Shown here one piece after another: positions 1 through 10,545 of a stretch of 64,000 nucleotides of DNA. Where the stretch lies: contig CAJZBQ010000020.1 of NCBI GenBank assembly GCA_914767885.1, forward strand, positions 744,001 through 808,000. Reading direction: 5' to 3'. The stretch's first letter is position 1. Each line of letters begins with the position of its first letter. A model generated the notes under the pieces. The model had not been told where the DNA came from, did no database searches, and saw nothing but the letters and a program-made list of their open reading frames with translations. The translations under genes were made by a program, and so were the position numbers. The DNA comes from Blepharisma stoltei. Its lineage: Eukaryota > Ciliophora > Heterotrichea > Heterotrichida > Blepharismidae.

Positions 1-125
1 CATTTTCAGCTAATGACAATAATCTAGTTTTTAACATAAAATTTCTACTTTCAGCCTTTTTTTAAGCACAATCTTAATTCTGCAATAGGTTAAATTAGAT
101 GTGTCATTAAATTTAGAGTCTCCTA

Positions 126-875
126 CTATAATACACTAAAAAGAGGCGATTTATCTTCTGTCATGTCCTGCCTAAAAGCTTCTAACTCTTCTTCTATTTC
201 ATCGACACTCAAAATTTCGCTTTCAGATTCTGATGCTGCAACTTGTCTTTTCCCGGGTAACTCCAGCAGTGAGTCAACCATTTCATCATAATCCTTTATG
301 CTTTTTCTCTTTTTGGTACTGCAGATAAGACTATTGTATTTAGCGTTTGCTTCCTTAATGCTAGCAGTTGCCGAGCAGTCTGTGATCAAAAGCCAATTAT
401 TGAAGCTGAGCTTGAAATTAGCAAAAAGTCTGTTTAGATGCTGCTCAAAAGGCTCCATATCGTCGTTCATACTCATTTTTGCAAGATAGGCTGTATAAAT
501 AATCAAGAGTCTGGGCTTGATTGATCTGTCTTCCATTGATGCGCTTTCCAAAAGTACTGCTCAGTATAAAATCTCTATTTGATTCAGTAGAAGGAGATCA
601 GCAATTGAATTAATCATTGAATAAACTTTCTTGCAGCATCAAGATAGATTAAGATGGGATTCTAATGCTAGTTTTTTTAGTAATTGCTGTCTTATATAGC
701 TTACACCTGAAGCATGGAATTCTCGATAAAGTTCATTGTAAACTAATAAAAAAGGGGTTTGAGGGGGAGATTTGAGAATTGCTGACTCAGCAAAGTCAAG
801 GGGGGAGAATAGTGAGTCACTTGAGCGGATATTGCATTCAATGTTCAAGCCAAAGTTTCTAATTCTTGATACCAT
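126..875 (-). CDS. Hypothetical protein, 249 aa
   Basis: I do not recognise this protein. The frame is open from an ATG at 873-875, directly preceded by an in-frame TAA, to a TAG at 126-128, provided two TGA codons (639-641 and 561-563) are read as tryptophan; with a standard code it would break into two short ORFs. The N-terminal half is hydrophobic and helical, and the C-terminus is acidic and serine-rich (SESESEILSVDEIEEELE). No signal peptide or clear membrane span is visible. The continuous coding character across both TGA codons supports one gene; the function is unknown. Confidence 0.7.
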
Positions 876-1261
876 TTATATTTCTTTTATGCTCATTGAA
901 TATGGAATTATTTTTATCAATGCCTTGCCGAGTTCAAATCTGTTTCAATTACAACTCAGCTTGCAGCCTTAAATTATTGGCTTATTTATTATTGTAATTA
1001 GCTCTCAATGGACTAAACCTTATACTTAAATTAATTTGTTTAGTCGGCTTAGATAATAAATTCAACCTGCTTTAACTCTACGTTGTTAATATTTTCATCT
1101 TTATATTGCGGTATATATATAATTCATGCTATTTTAGCATTAATAAGCACACTTAAATCACTTTTGCTTTATCTTGCTAATGAATTATTTTTTTGAAATT
1201 AATAAAATTTCTTTTGATTATTCTAGAAATAAAAAGATCGTTAGTTATTTAAAAAACTCTC
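876..1261. other. Gene-free stretch, 386 bp
   Basis: AT-rich sequence between the 5' end of the upstream hypothetical gene and the 3' end of the PEMT-like gene. I see no repeat, RNA gene or supported ORF. Confidence 0.6.
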
Positions 1262-1834
1262 TTACTGGGCTTTCTTTGAATAAATTTCATAAAGCATTCT
1301 TGTTTCGACCAATATTGCCATAAAATAGACCACAGCAACCCAAGCAGTTAGCATGATTCCAATCGGACTTCTCTGCCATAGAGCATATCCAAAGAAAGTC
1401 AAGGAGGAGCCCCAATACATCGGGTCCGCACAAATCGAGAAAGGAAAAGTCACAATTGGCTCGTTATGTATAAAAATTCCAAAGTAGTCACCAAGGAATG
1501 TGGCATAAAATCCAAGTTTGTAATATGATGTGAGGACAAAGAATTGTCCTAGCAGTATACTAAGCCAAGCAATAAAATCTATGAATATATTTGCAGTCTC
1601 AAATTTGGGCTGGCTGTTCATGGCTTCTTGGAAGCAGTATCCTCGAGTAATGTTCAATACTAAGATTAAAATTGCTGATGCAATGATTGCTATTTTTTTG
1701 CGCTTGCAAAACAGCATTGAAATAAGATTGGATCTGTACTCAACCTGTGCGATTGCGTTCCATACTACTGGATTCAGAGCAATCATACCAATTGCATGGA
1801 GAACTGTAGGATGGTTATAATTAATTAAATCCAT
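1262..1834 (-). CDS. PEMT: Phosphatidylethanolamine N-methyltransferase-like protein
   Basis: A 190-aa membrane protein of the phospholipid methyltransferase family, which methylates phosphatidylethanolamine towards phosphatidylcholine with S-adenosylmethionine at the ER. Seen directly: several hydrophobic spans (for example the segment after KRKK, residues about 48-63), the block GFYATFLGDYFG (about residues 107-118), then FPF, DPMYWGSSL and RSPIGIMLT, and a C-terminal acidic pair before the tail EIYSKK. These blocks and their order match eukaryotic PEMT, which is about 200 aa long. The start is an ATG at 1832-1834 and no intron is needed. Family assignment is firm; substrate step is inferred from the family. 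Confidence 0.85.
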   Translation of the reverse strand: MDLINYNHPTVLHAIGMIALNPVVWNAIAQVEYRSNLISMLFCKRKKIAIIASAILILVLNITRGYCFQEAMNSQPKFETANIFIDFIAWLSILLGQFFVLTSYYKLGFYATFLGDYFGIFIHNEPIVTFPFSICADPMYWGSSLTFFGYALWQRSPIGIMLTAWVAVVYFMAILVETRMLYEIYSKKAQ

Positions 1835-2025
1835 TTTTGTATATTCACTTAATTTTTATCAAAACGCTTAGCGGGCTGAAATTAAGCGTTTATATATAGA
1901 TTGAAGAAATAAATCATTCAAATGGCATTAAATATTTTATACCATTATAGATTAAATTAGAGAGAAATAGGATATAAAATGCTCCAAACATCATCCCGCC
2001 AAGCTCAGTTTAAGCCAGGATAAAT

Positions 2026-2748
2026 ATGGATGAGAGAGATTGTAAGTAATAAATAGCTGAAGAAGTTCCATCACTAGATTTAGAAGAAAAAGAGGAAGGC
2101 ACTAATTGAATTGAATGATTTTGCAATATTGATGGTCACGAATTCTTCTGCCAAGTCCCTGAAGACTTTATACGCAATTCTTTTAATTTATATGGCTTTC
2201 GCTCTCTAATCCCTCGATTTGACGAGGCAATTCACATGATTCTTTCAAAGGAAGTCCCAGATGATGAAGACTTCGATAATGAAGTATTCATGGGCGTATA
2301 TCAATCAGCAATTGATTTATACGGACAAATTCATGCAAGATTTATTCGATCTCCTTTAGGATTAGCCATAATGAAAGAGAAATACTTGTCAGGGGAATTT
2401 GGGATATGTCCTAGAGCTTTATGTGATGGCCAAAACGCACTTCCGCTTGGGGAATCTGAAGAGTTAAGAGAGTATGGAGTTAGGCTATTTTGTCCTAAAT
2501 GCAAAGAAGCCTATATTCCATCGAGAAGGTACGAGAATGTTGATGGAGCCTGCTTTGGGATGTCTTTTCCACATATATTATTAGAAACTTACACAGATTT
2601 GTATATATATGAGAAAGGGGAAGAGTTTATCCCAAAGCTGTATGGCTTTAAAATATATGGGCACAGAGGCTCTGAGTACTATGAGGAGCCAATTGAAATA
2701 GAGGAAGAAGAAAAATTTGTTGAGGAGGCTAAAGAAGCTGTCAATTAA
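2026..2748 (+). CDS. CSNK2B: Casein kinase II regulatory (beta) subunit
   Basis: Regulatory subunit of the tetrameric protein kinase CK2, 235 aa. The start ATG at 2026 is followed by a 15-nt intron at 2042-2056 (GTAAGTAATAAATAG); removing it joins the start to the long frame. The CK2 beta signature near residue 25 reads WIEWFC, and both tryptophans are TGA codons, strong evidence that TGA means Trp here. The zinc-binding dimerisation region is present: CPRALC, then CPKC about 30 residues on, as is the conserved RSPLGLAIMKEKY region. The tail is acidic (EEPIEIEEEEKF). Length and domains agree with the family. Confidence 0.95.
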
Positions 2749-2911
2749 TTATGAAGAGCTTTAAATAATTGAAATGGGTAGGCTGAAGCAAAAGTTAAAA
2801 AATATGCTAAAGTTAATAAATAAACTGCACATTATTTCATAAAGAGCCAACAAAAATTATTTAAGTGCACGCGGCATATTTAATTGAAGCTCGACACTTT
2901 ATTATAATAAG

Positions 2912-3163
2912 TTATTGACTTATAGTTGTTTTGTGATTCGGCTGTACTTCAGATTCTTCGTCATCGCTTTCCTGTATGCTATTAGTAGAACTTTCTGAAC
3001 CCAGCAAACTAAGAAAGGTTGGACTTTTTATTAAAATCGATGTCGCTGATGGCTGGATTTGCATGACAGGCGCATAATAAAGTCTACAAGCCTTGTAACT
3101 CAAATTTATTCTGCTTATCTTAGCTACCCTTGCGACATTCCTGGCGTATGCGAACAACCCCAT
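2912..3163 (-). CDS. Small hypothetical protein, 83 aa
   Basis: An open frame from ATG 3161-3163 to a TAA, divergent from the LRR gene whose ATG lies about 60 bp away. The N-terminus is basic and could be a mitochondrial presequence (MGLFAYARNVARVAKISRI), and the C-terminus is acidic (ESDDEESEVQ). No family is recognised. It is supported only by its open frame, composition and position in a tightly packed divergent pair. Confidence 0.5.
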   Translation of the reverse strand: MGLFAYARNVARVAKISRINLSYKACRLYYAPVMQIQPSATSILIKSPTFLSLLGSESSTNSIQESDDEESEVQPNHKTTISQ

Positions 3164-3222
3164 ATTTTTATGATTATAATTTTCTGCATGAATTATCTTA
3201 TTTAAATCATATAAAATTAACT

Positions 3223-4369
3223 ATGGAATACCCTCCTCCTGTGGAGATCAGGATCGAAACCAGAGTATTGCCTAAGACCAAGAAAAACCTTGAGGAGCAG
3301 GCAAAACGAGAAGCCTATGAAAAGCAGCTGGAAGAAGAAAGAAAACAGCAAGAAAAACTCAATCAGGCCCAGCAGCAGAAACTTCAAATGGAGAAGTTTG
3401 AAAAAGAAAGGCATAAAATTGAGCAGGAAAAGAAAAGACATGAAGAAGAACGCAGAAGGAAAGAAGAAGAGGAACAAAAGAGCACACTCGAAGGGAGGCT
3501 TGCCAAGTTTGTATCAGATCTTACGCATAACCAGACACCATCAGAGTTTTCTTTATCAGGGGTAGAAATGAGCAATGTGAGGTGGAGGATTTTGGCAAGC
3601 TGCTTAAAAAAGAACCTAACACTGAAAGATCTTCACTTGTCGAGAAAAGGAATAACCGACGAAGAAGGCGAAGAAATAATCAAGAGTCTCAAGCACAATA
3701 ATACGTTGGAAAAGCTGGAGATGGAAGGAAATCAGCTGGGGAAAAGCAGTGCGAGACAAATTGGGGAATATTTAGCGACTAATGATAAGTTGAAATATTT
3801 AGACCTTGAAGGAAATGAGCTATATGATACTGACATTGTGGATACCACAAGTATTATTGCTTTAGCTGAAGGAATCAAGAAGAATCAATGCTTGATTTCG
3901 CTAAATTTAAGCTACTGTAATCTAGATCGAGAATGTGGCCGAATACTAGCCCAAGCTATGCGTGAAAACCAAACCATAATCCACTTCGATTTCAGAGGCA
4001 ATGAATTTCCACTCGAAATTGTACGAGACATCACAAACAGCTTAAAAAGAAATAAAGAGCTCTACAATATGTATAGACTTGAAGAATGGAAAGAAAGAAA
4101 AATAGCTCACAGGGAAGATGAATATACTGAAATGATTGACATCACTTTGCAGCAAGAACATATCAAGAAAATGAGTAAGAATTATTATAGACATTATCAG
4201 CAGAGAAGAAGCAGGAAAACGAGAAAAAGAAAGCAGGTGGGAAGAAGAAAGGCTCAAAAAAGAGTATGAGATGAAGAGAGAAATGGAAAAACTCATGAAC
4301 GAAGCCAAGAAAAGACAAGAAAAAGGCAAGAACAAGAAAAGAGGCAAATCGAAGAAGAAAAAGAAGTAA
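3223..4369 (+). CDS. Leucine-rich repeat protein with charged coiled coils
   Basis: A 376-aa protein. Residues about 20-90 are a Lys/Glu-rich coiled coil; residues about 110-290 hold ribonuclease-inhibitor-like leucine-rich repeats of about 28 aa (LKDLHLSRKGITDEEGEEI, LEKLEMEGNQLG, LKYLDLEGNEL, LISLNLSYCNLD, IIHFDFRGNEF). A 16-nt intron at 4175-4190 (GTAAGAATTATTATAG) is required: its removal moves translation into a frame ending in a Lys-rich tail and TAA at 4367-4369. Without it the frame runs on through a TGA. I start at ATG 3223 because the upstream in-frame sequence overlaps the promoter of the divergent gene. RNI-type LRR proteins are protein-binding; many in ciliates are ciliary, but the partner is unknown here. 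Confidence 0.8.
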
Positions 4370-4386
4370 ACTCGTATTTTAAGTTA

Positions 4387-5764
4387 TTAAATGCAGCAAT
4401 TTACTCTAGACCTTTGCGTTAGCTGAGGAATCAGCACATTTCCAAAACTTTCGTTGGTTTTCATTCCTTTGTGAGTTCTTGATTTTACAGAGTATATTTC
4501 TATATGCCATTTACCTTGGAGAAGATTTTCAAACGCTTCCCTGACTCTTGTAACAGTCACAGCACTAGTTTCTTCAAACAGCATCCCATGTTCCTGACTC
4601 CCCCCCTCCGTGAGTGAACAAAAAAATTTTGTTCACTCACGGAGGGTTAATTTTTTTTTTTAAAAAAAATTATATATAAATTTTATAAAAAATATTTTTT
4701 TCGAAATTTAAAAAAATCCTAATTCGCAAAAATTGGAAAGCAAATATTAATTTAATTTATAAAATTTATGTTTTAAAAAGCAATCCGTTTAAAATTAAAT
4801 AGAATTAGCTCTAGATTTCATTATACTAATTATCATTTATATATCAAAATTTTTTTCCATAAAAAATTTTTGTATTAAAAAAATTTTTGTTCACTCACGG
4901 AGGGTGGTTTTTTTGGGCAAAAAATGGAGATTTTTCTAATGGTTTTGTTCACTCACGGAGGGGGGGGAGTGAGCAAATTTTTGCCCCATTTCTGTGCTCA
5001 CTTTTTTCATAAGCGGTGTAGTTTGACACAAATCGATTTTATTTCCTACTAGCATAATAACAATATCTTCTTCGGCATTTTCCTTTAGATCAGCCAGTCA
5101 TTTTCTCAGATTAATAAAAGATTTTTCACTAGTAACATCGTAAACAAGCAAAGCCCCAACTGCTCTTCTATAATGTGCACTGGTAATTGATTTATACCTT
5201 TCTTGTCCAGCCGTATCTCATATCTGCGCACGAACAGTACCGCCTGATAATAAGGGAACAGTCCTGGTGGCGAATTCTACTCCAATTGTTGAAGTAGGGT
5301 TCTTTGGCAAGGTTCCTTTTATGTAGCGCGAGAGAAGATGAGTTTTCCCAACCCCTGCTTCTCCTACTAGCTTGCCCTATTATTAAAAATGTTTATTCGA
5401 ATTCCAAAAAATACAAATTATTAATATGTGAAATAAGGAAACTAATTTATTTATTAAATTTATGTTTTTGAATATAAACTGCCTTAAGCTTAACGGAACT
5501 AGACTGAGAATTATTATAATCGTTATTATTTATATAAGAAAATGCCAAAAAAAAATTATTTGAAATTTTTTGCTTACTCATTGAAGAGGGGCTAGCTCTC
5601 CCCTTTGTTAGCTTTCAAAAATTATTTTAATATAATTTTATTATAAAAAAAATATATTTTAATATATAATTAATAATTTCAATAATTAAGTCTCAAGCAA
5701 ATTATATTAAATTTTAGACAATTTTATATAGATAATCTGAGTCTTCGTCTTGAGAGTCTTGCAT
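4387..5764 (-). CDS. Rab-family small GTPase, interrupted by two insertions
   Basis: Rab GTPase for vesicle traffic, about 220 aa. Visible motifs are P-loop GEAGVGKT, switch [12 protein letters not shown] (Trp is TGA), LVGNKIDL, and ETSA (G5); the C-terminus NCCI carries cysteines suited to prenylation. A family-1 MITE at 4598-4969 splits G4 from G5; cutting it out with one TGA copy gives [16 protein letters not shown] in frame. The N-terminus lies beyond a second insertion: ATG 5762-5764 starts a 16-codon segment ending YLYKIV (5717-5764), typical of Rab N-termini. About 340 bp then separate it from the P-loop at about 5376, including a decayed MITE. I could not fix that junction; a 15/16-nt intron may also lie there. 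It is divergent from uL11m, with start codons 43 bp apart. Confidence 0.85.
4598..4969 (+). mobile_element. Family-1 MITE inside the Rab gene
   Basis: A 372-bp element with CTCCCC...GGGGAG ends and target duplication TGA at 4595-4597 and 4970-4972. The hairpin end is on the left (two facing copies of the CTCCGTGAGTGAACAAAA motif) and the spaced pair is on the right. Excision leaving one TGA restores the Rab reading frame. Neither flank contains a TA. Confidence 0.92.
5400..5620. mobile_element. Decayed family-1 MITE copy in the Rab 5' region
   Basis: The stretch at about 5450-5550 aligns loosely with the family-1 interior (the ATTATGTTTT..., AGACTGAGAATTATTATAAT and TTATTTATATA blocks), and the right part ends near a GC-rich remnant with TTAGC at about 5610-5617. 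It lies between the two coding parts of the Rab gene. The exact ends are not clear. Confidence 0.45.
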
Positions 5765-5807
5765 ATATGAAATTTATAAGTTGAATATCTGAAATTTGGA
5801 TTTATAA

Positions 5808-6332
5808 ATGGCAGCCAAAGACATCAAGAAAATCGTCAATATTCTGGCTTATGCAGGAATTGCAAAACCAACTGCCAAGCTAGGCCAAGCTCTAGGGCCA
5901 CTTGGGTTGAATATGGCTCAGGTTTGCAAGGAATTAAATGAAATGACGAACCATATTCGCACAGAAACACCAATCAAAGCCAAACTCTATGCAAGATTCG
6001 ACAAAACTTATACAATTGAGCTCCAGTCACCTCCTACAAGTTGGATGATAAGGAGAGCTGCAGGAATTGTTGTAAAATTCAATTAGAAAGGATCGCCTGC
6101 TCCTGGGCATGAAGATGTAGGGGTAATCTCTGTCAAAAGCATTTATGAAATCGCAAAGCTTAAGCAAGAAATGGATAAGGAATTCCAAAAAATTAGTTTA
6201 CAAAGTATTTGCACTGTAAAATATATGTAGCAAATTGTAGGAACTTGCAAGTCTATGGGCGTGAGAATAGTGGAAGAAAGAACCAAGCCTAATTCAAGAA
6301 GAATTCTTGTTAGAAAAATAGGACAAAAATAA
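5808..6332 (+). CDS. MRPL11: Mitochondrial ribosomal protein uL11m
   Basis: A 164-aa L11 protein of the mitochondrial large subunit, at the GTPase-associated centre. Two 15-nt introns are needed: 6072-6086 (GTAAAATTCAATTAG) and 6216-6230 (GTAAAATATATGTAG); both end in an in-frame TAG that would otherwise stop translation. The joined protein shows the L11 N-terminal block LGQALGPLGLNMAQVCKELN, then AGIVKGSPAPGHEDVG and VISVKSIYEIAKLK, and a C-terminal domain with IVGTCKSMGVRIVEE. The bacterial-type sequence indicates the mitochondrial rather than the cytosolic protein. Start ATG 5808 gives a normal length. Confidence 0.92.
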
Positions 6333-6666
6333 TAGGCTAATAAGTTTCTATTCTAACTCTCATATTAGATAGTAAACATGCATTTTGCACGCAAATGAAA
6401 AATAATATTAAAAAATGAATAGAAAAATTGTGGGATAATTAAATATAGATTTGTCGATGCTAAAAAGAAGGAGGTGTAAAAGTTTTTAAGTTTTATAATA
6501 AATATTAAACTGATATTTGCATGAACTAAATAAAGAAAAGAAGAAAGTTGAATGAAGCTGATAAACTGGCTAGAATTATAAATCCAGCTAAAAAATTCCA
6601 AACTACCTCAAATAAATATTTATGCATCTCTCTTCTCCAAATTCTATAAGTAGTGAACCAAAATAT
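6333..6666. other. Gene-free stretch, 334 bp
   Basis: AT-rich DNA between two convergent genes. A 78-codon minus-strand frame here starts with TTG and is only low-complexity hydrophobic sequence; I do not accept it as a gene. Confidence 0.5.
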
Positions 6667-7092
6667 TTAATTAGTTTTCTTTCCATTGCTTTTCTTTGGC
6701 TTTTCTCCCTCTGAGCTTGAATCTTCATATTCTTCTGACTCTTCCGCGCTGCTTTCAGGCTCCTCCTCTCCCTCTCCCTCACTTTCACTTTCTTCGCTAG
6801 CGTTTTCTTCTAATTCCTCTTCAGAGCTGCCTTCTTGTTCCTCCGTATGCCTCTCTCTGAACTTTATATACCCAGCTAAATCAAAATCTTCATCTTCTCC
6901 GTGTTCTCCCTCATCAGATAATAATGGCGGTTCTTCTTCGGATGACTCTGAAGCGTTAGGAGCGAAATCTTCATCTGAACTTTCTCCAGCTTCTTCTAAA
7001 ATTTTTGCTTTTTTTGCAGGTTTTGGCTCATTTTTGCCATTGGCTTGGGTAGTTCTCTTTGCTGGGGTTGGTTCTTTGCGTTCTCCTGACAT
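6667..7092 (-). CDS. Acidic Ser/Glu-rich protein, 141 aa
   Basis: ATG at 7090-7092 and TAA at 6667-6669. The N-terminal 30 residues are basic (KRTTQANGKNEPKPAKKAK) and resemble a nuclear localisation signal; the remainder is almost entirely Glu, Asp and Ser with casein-kinase-2-type sites (SSDED, SSEEE), and the tail is basic. Such proteins are often nuclear histone- or RNA-binding chaperones, but no family domain is visible and the function is open. Confidence 0.65.
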   Translation of the reverse strand: MSGERKEPTPAKRTTQANGKNEPKPAKKAKILEEAGESSDEDFAPNASESSEEEPPLLSDEGEHGEDEDFDLAGYIKFRERHTEEQEGSSEEELEENASEESESEGEGEEEPESSAEESEEYEDSSSEGEKPKKSNGKKTN

Positions 7093-7192
7093 TTTGCTAT
7101 TTAATATATCGAAAAGAAGTGTGGAGTAAGATAAAGCAAAAAAAATAATAAAAACTCCTTAACCCGCATAGCTTACACAGAGTTTTATATAA

Positions 7193-8315
7193 CTCCACCC
7201 CATCCTTGATCGAACGACTCGCCATCGTTCGATCAAGGATGGGGGTTAAAAAAAAATTTTTGGGAAAAAAAATTTATATATAAAATAAAAAATATATATA
7301 TTTTTTTTTATTTACTTTTGAATAAGATGGTTAAGAGTATTTAATAATTATTTTTACAGCAAAAAAATTGATTTATTTCATAAAAATACCAATATATAAT
7401 ATCTTGATTTATTAGTTACCCATTTAAACTGTATAAATTTTAATTTGTTCCTTATTAAATTAATTTTTTTTTTTTAATTTTTAAAGAATCTCTATTTTAT
7501 TAGATTATTGAGTTTTTAAGCCCAGGTTGATGACTAACTCCCCCCCCATCCTTGATCGAACGACTCGCCATCGTTCGATCAAGGATGGGGGTTTAAAAAA
7601 AATTTTTTTGGAAAAAAAATTTTATATATAAAGTGAAAAAGATATATATAGATTTTTTTTATTTACTTTAAACAAGAGGGTTAAGAGTATTTAATAATTA
7701 TTTTTACAGCAAAAAATTGAATTAATTTCATAAAAATACCAATTTTTAATATTTTGATTTATTAGTTACCCTTTTAAACTGTATAAATTTTAATTAAAAT
7801 TAAATATTATTTTAAAATTTTAAAGAATCTTTATTTTATTAGATTATTGAGTTTTTAAGCCTAGGTTGATGTCTAAATCACTTCGGATGGTTGATTTCGC
7901 AGCTTTCTGTCGTCTCAAAGCTCTGAAAATAACTTCATTAGGCACATCTTCCAAAGCATTTGATAATTAATATTTTTTATATATATAAAAAATTTGCATG
8001 ATATGAAAATCGTTCGATCAAGGATGGGGGTTAATTTCCCCAATTTTTAGGAATTTTTACAGTCAATCGTTCGATCAAGGATGGGGGGGGGAGTAAAGCA
8101 CTTCGGATGGTTGATTCTGTAGCTTCATATCGTCTCAAAGCCCCTGATAGCAATTTCATTATGTACATCTTCCCAAGCTTTTGATAACTAATATATTTTT
8201 ATATATATAAAAAATTTGCATGATATGAAAATCGTTCGATCAAAAGGATGGGGGTTAATATCCCCAATTTTTAGGAATTTTTACAGTCAATCGTTCGATC
8301 AAGGATGTGGGGGAG
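7193..8315. mobile_element. Family-2 MITE (outer), carrying a nested family-2 copy
   Basis: The outer element runs 7193-7534 plus 8097-8315 and is flanked by TAA (7190-7192 and 8316-8318). Its left end is the hairpin form, two facing copies of CCCCATCCTTGATCGAACGA around ACTCGCC; its right end has two spaced copies. It is split at a TAA by a second full-length family-2 element. It lies between genes. Confidence 0.85.
7538..8093. mobile_element. Family-2 MITE (inner, nested)
   Basis: A complete 556-bp copy, CTCCCCCC...GGGGAG, with TAA at 7535-7537 and 8094-8096. The insertion point inside the outer copy corresponds to the CTAAATCACTTCGG position of the family, so it is a MITE inserted into a relative. 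Confidence 0.9.
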
Positions 8316-8559
8316 TAAGGTAATATTATTTTATAAAATTTTTAAAATAATATTTGATTAAATAAGTTGACAGATATTTCTCTGAATAAAAAATATATTA
8401 GAAATTACTGAAAAATTATAAATATTAAAATCAAATAAAAAATAGTTTTAGAAAATTAAATGGCTTAAGTTAGGAGTGCATCAACAGCTCTAGATTTTAT
8501 GTGAAAATTATAAATAGGGCTGACATCATAATATATAAAGAGCTTATGAAGAAGATTAC

Positions 8560-9605
8560 TTATTTAGCTATTTCTGCTGTAAGGGCGTTTTTGGCTCCTT
8601 CCTCTTCTGGCTTAGCTTGAGTGGAGATTTCTGGTGCATCTTTGTAAAGCTCCATAAGTTTAGCCACATCGATCTTTGGTCTCTTGATAACCTTGACTTT
8701 CCTGACATAGACATTCTGTAGTGGGAAAATGATTGCGCACTCCTTCACAATCCTCTTGTTGATATCAGTTCCAATCAAAACCTTCACAAGACCTTTTAGG
8801 TCGTTTGACTGAGCTTCGTTTGCTAACTCCACTCCACAATCAATCATGATAGTTTTTGAGTGCTAAATGAGAGATTTAATTTATTTTGAGAATCAATTAA
8901 ATTTTTTTCCCTTAAATTTCATAAAAACTATTAAATTTAAGTTTAGAATGAAAGCTGTTAGCATTTATCAGAATTATAATTATTAAAATCATTAATTGTA
9001 TTTAAAAATAAATTGATATTTTAAAAATTATGAAAGGCTAATTTTCAAAAATGTGATTTTTCGATAGTTTTGCTCTCTAGCAAAGAGAGTAAGATGTTCA
9101 TCATAGTCTTTCTGATTTGTTTAATTTGTGAGGTCTTGGCATAGCAGGTCTTCTTAACTTGGTTAGCTCTTTTAGCTGTAAAGCCAATGCAGAACATCCT
9201 GACTTTGAAGTTATCCTTGGTCTCAACATCAATGTGGGCTTCAATGAGTGTCTGCCACTTTCTCAGCAGAGAGCAAAGCATGTCTCTGGTGAAATCAAGG
9301 CCATAGAAGTTTGTAAGGCATTGCTTTCCTTGGACTTCATCAACAATAAGCTTGACTTTTCTGTAGGCGAGTTCATCAGAATTCTGGAGGTCTGCGAGGT
9401 TGGCTTCGAAAACTCTTCCTTTAAGAGCGTCACTTGCAATTTTGGTGCCTGAGGTTTTGTTTACAAAAGTCTTGCCAACGTTTCTGACTGTGAAGGTTGA
9501 AGGAGCTTTAACTTCGAAGACTTCTTTTTTTGAGAAAGGATCTCCGACGCGTTTCTTTCCTCCTTTACGAGCACGTGAAGCCTGCTTGTTTTTGCCCTGT
9601 GCCAT
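8560..9605 (-). CDS. RPS3A: Ribosomal protein eS1 (RPS3A), interrupted by an IES
   Basis: Cytosolic small-subunit protein eS1, 259 aa after excision, close to the family length. The N-terminal part (9090-9605, start [19 protein letters not shown]) and the C-terminal part (8560-8826) are separated by an IES at 8827-9089. Joining at one TTA (minus strand) gives [19 protein letters not shown], which matches the conserved IRK..EIL..EAQ..DL block of eS1. Later blocks [13 protein letters not shown] and [13 protein letters not shown] are typical. No intron is needed. Read without excision the gene would stop early, so DNA removal is essential for this ribosomal protein. Confidence 0.95.
8827..9089. 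mobile_element. IES inside eS1, probably a decayed family-1 MITE
   Basis: 263 bp flanked by TAA at 8824-8826 and 9090-9092. The ends (CTCCACTCC... and ...AAGAGAG) and short internal similarity (CAGAATTATAATTATT) recall family 1, but the CCGTGAG motif is gone. Precise excision restores eS1. Confidence 0.8.
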
Positions 9606-9827
9606 TTAATGTTAACCACAGCTAACATGGAGCATAAGAATAAATGCTTATTGAGGATTCAATTAAAGGAAGAGTTTATGATAGTTTTAAAATGCTAGAG
9701 CAAGAGCAGTTGCAAGGAACCTAATGGTGAATTGAGTGACAATACAAGACTAAAAAAGATTAGAGAAAGTAAAAGCGAAGTTGTTAGACTGAGAAAAAAG
9801 TTGATGGATTCTTTTATAGTGATGTTA

Positions 9828-10545
9828 AGGATCCCCCCTCATTTGTTCAATTTTCTAGTCTTTTATCATTGGTCCAGTTTTCTAGTTTTTTTATAGGAAA
9901 AACAAATTTTTTTGGACCTCATTTGTCCAATTTTCTAGTCAAAATTTTGATAGAAAAAAAAATTTCAGGACCGAAATTGTTACATTTTCTAGTTTTTTTA
10001 AAGTAAAAAACTAAAATTCAAGACATTCGAAAAAATCCAAAAAAGACTAGAAAATGGAACAAATCATTTGACTAGATTTTGAGACAAATGAGGTCCTGAA
10101 ATTTTTTTTTTCTTACTCCCCCCCCCCTCCGTGAGCGAACAAAACCATTAGAAAAATCGCCATTTTTTGACCAAAAACCCACCCTCCGTGAGTGAACAAA
10201 AATTTTTTTAATAGAAAAAATTTTAATGGAAAAAAATTTTGATATATAAGTGATAATTAGTATAATGAAATCTAGAGCTAATTCTGTTTAATTTTAAACA
10301 AATTGCGTTTTAAAATATAAATTTTGCAAATTAAATTAATATTTGCTTCCCAATTTTTGCAAATTAGGATTTTTTTAAATTTCGAAAAAAAATATTTTTT
10401 ATAAAATTTATATATAAATTTTTTTTTAAAAAAAAAAAATTAACCCCCCTCCGTGAGCGAACAAAAAAAATTTTGTTCGCTCACGGAGGGGGGGGGGGGG
10501 AGTTAGAAAAAAAGACTAGAAAATTGGACAATTGAGGGGGATCCT
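9828..10545. mobile_element. Family-3 TIR element with a nested family-1 MITE
   Basis: Terminal inverted repeats AGGATCCCCC(C)TCATTTGT... face each other at 9828 and 10545 with a TA duplication (9826-9827 and 10546-10547). The motif TTTGTYCAATTTTCTAGTC recurs inside both ends, so the multi-copy terminal motif plan is shared with families 1 and 2. A family-1 MITE sits in it at 10116-10502. No coding capacity is seen. Confidence 0.8.
10116..10502. mobile_element. Family-1 MITE nested in the family-3 element
   Basis: 387 bp with TTA at 10113-10115 and 10503-10505. Spaced end on the left, hairpin end on the right, and long C and G runs at the ends (about 10-12 bases). A near-intact copy. Confidence 0.92.

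Noticed and set aside
4598-4650. Hairpin followed by T-run as a transcription terminator
   Set aside because: Identical hairpins occur at the end of every family-1 MITE, including inside genes; they are element ends.
6365-6601. 78-codon hydrophobic minus-strand ORF
   Set aside because: No ATG start, low-complexity AT-rich composition.
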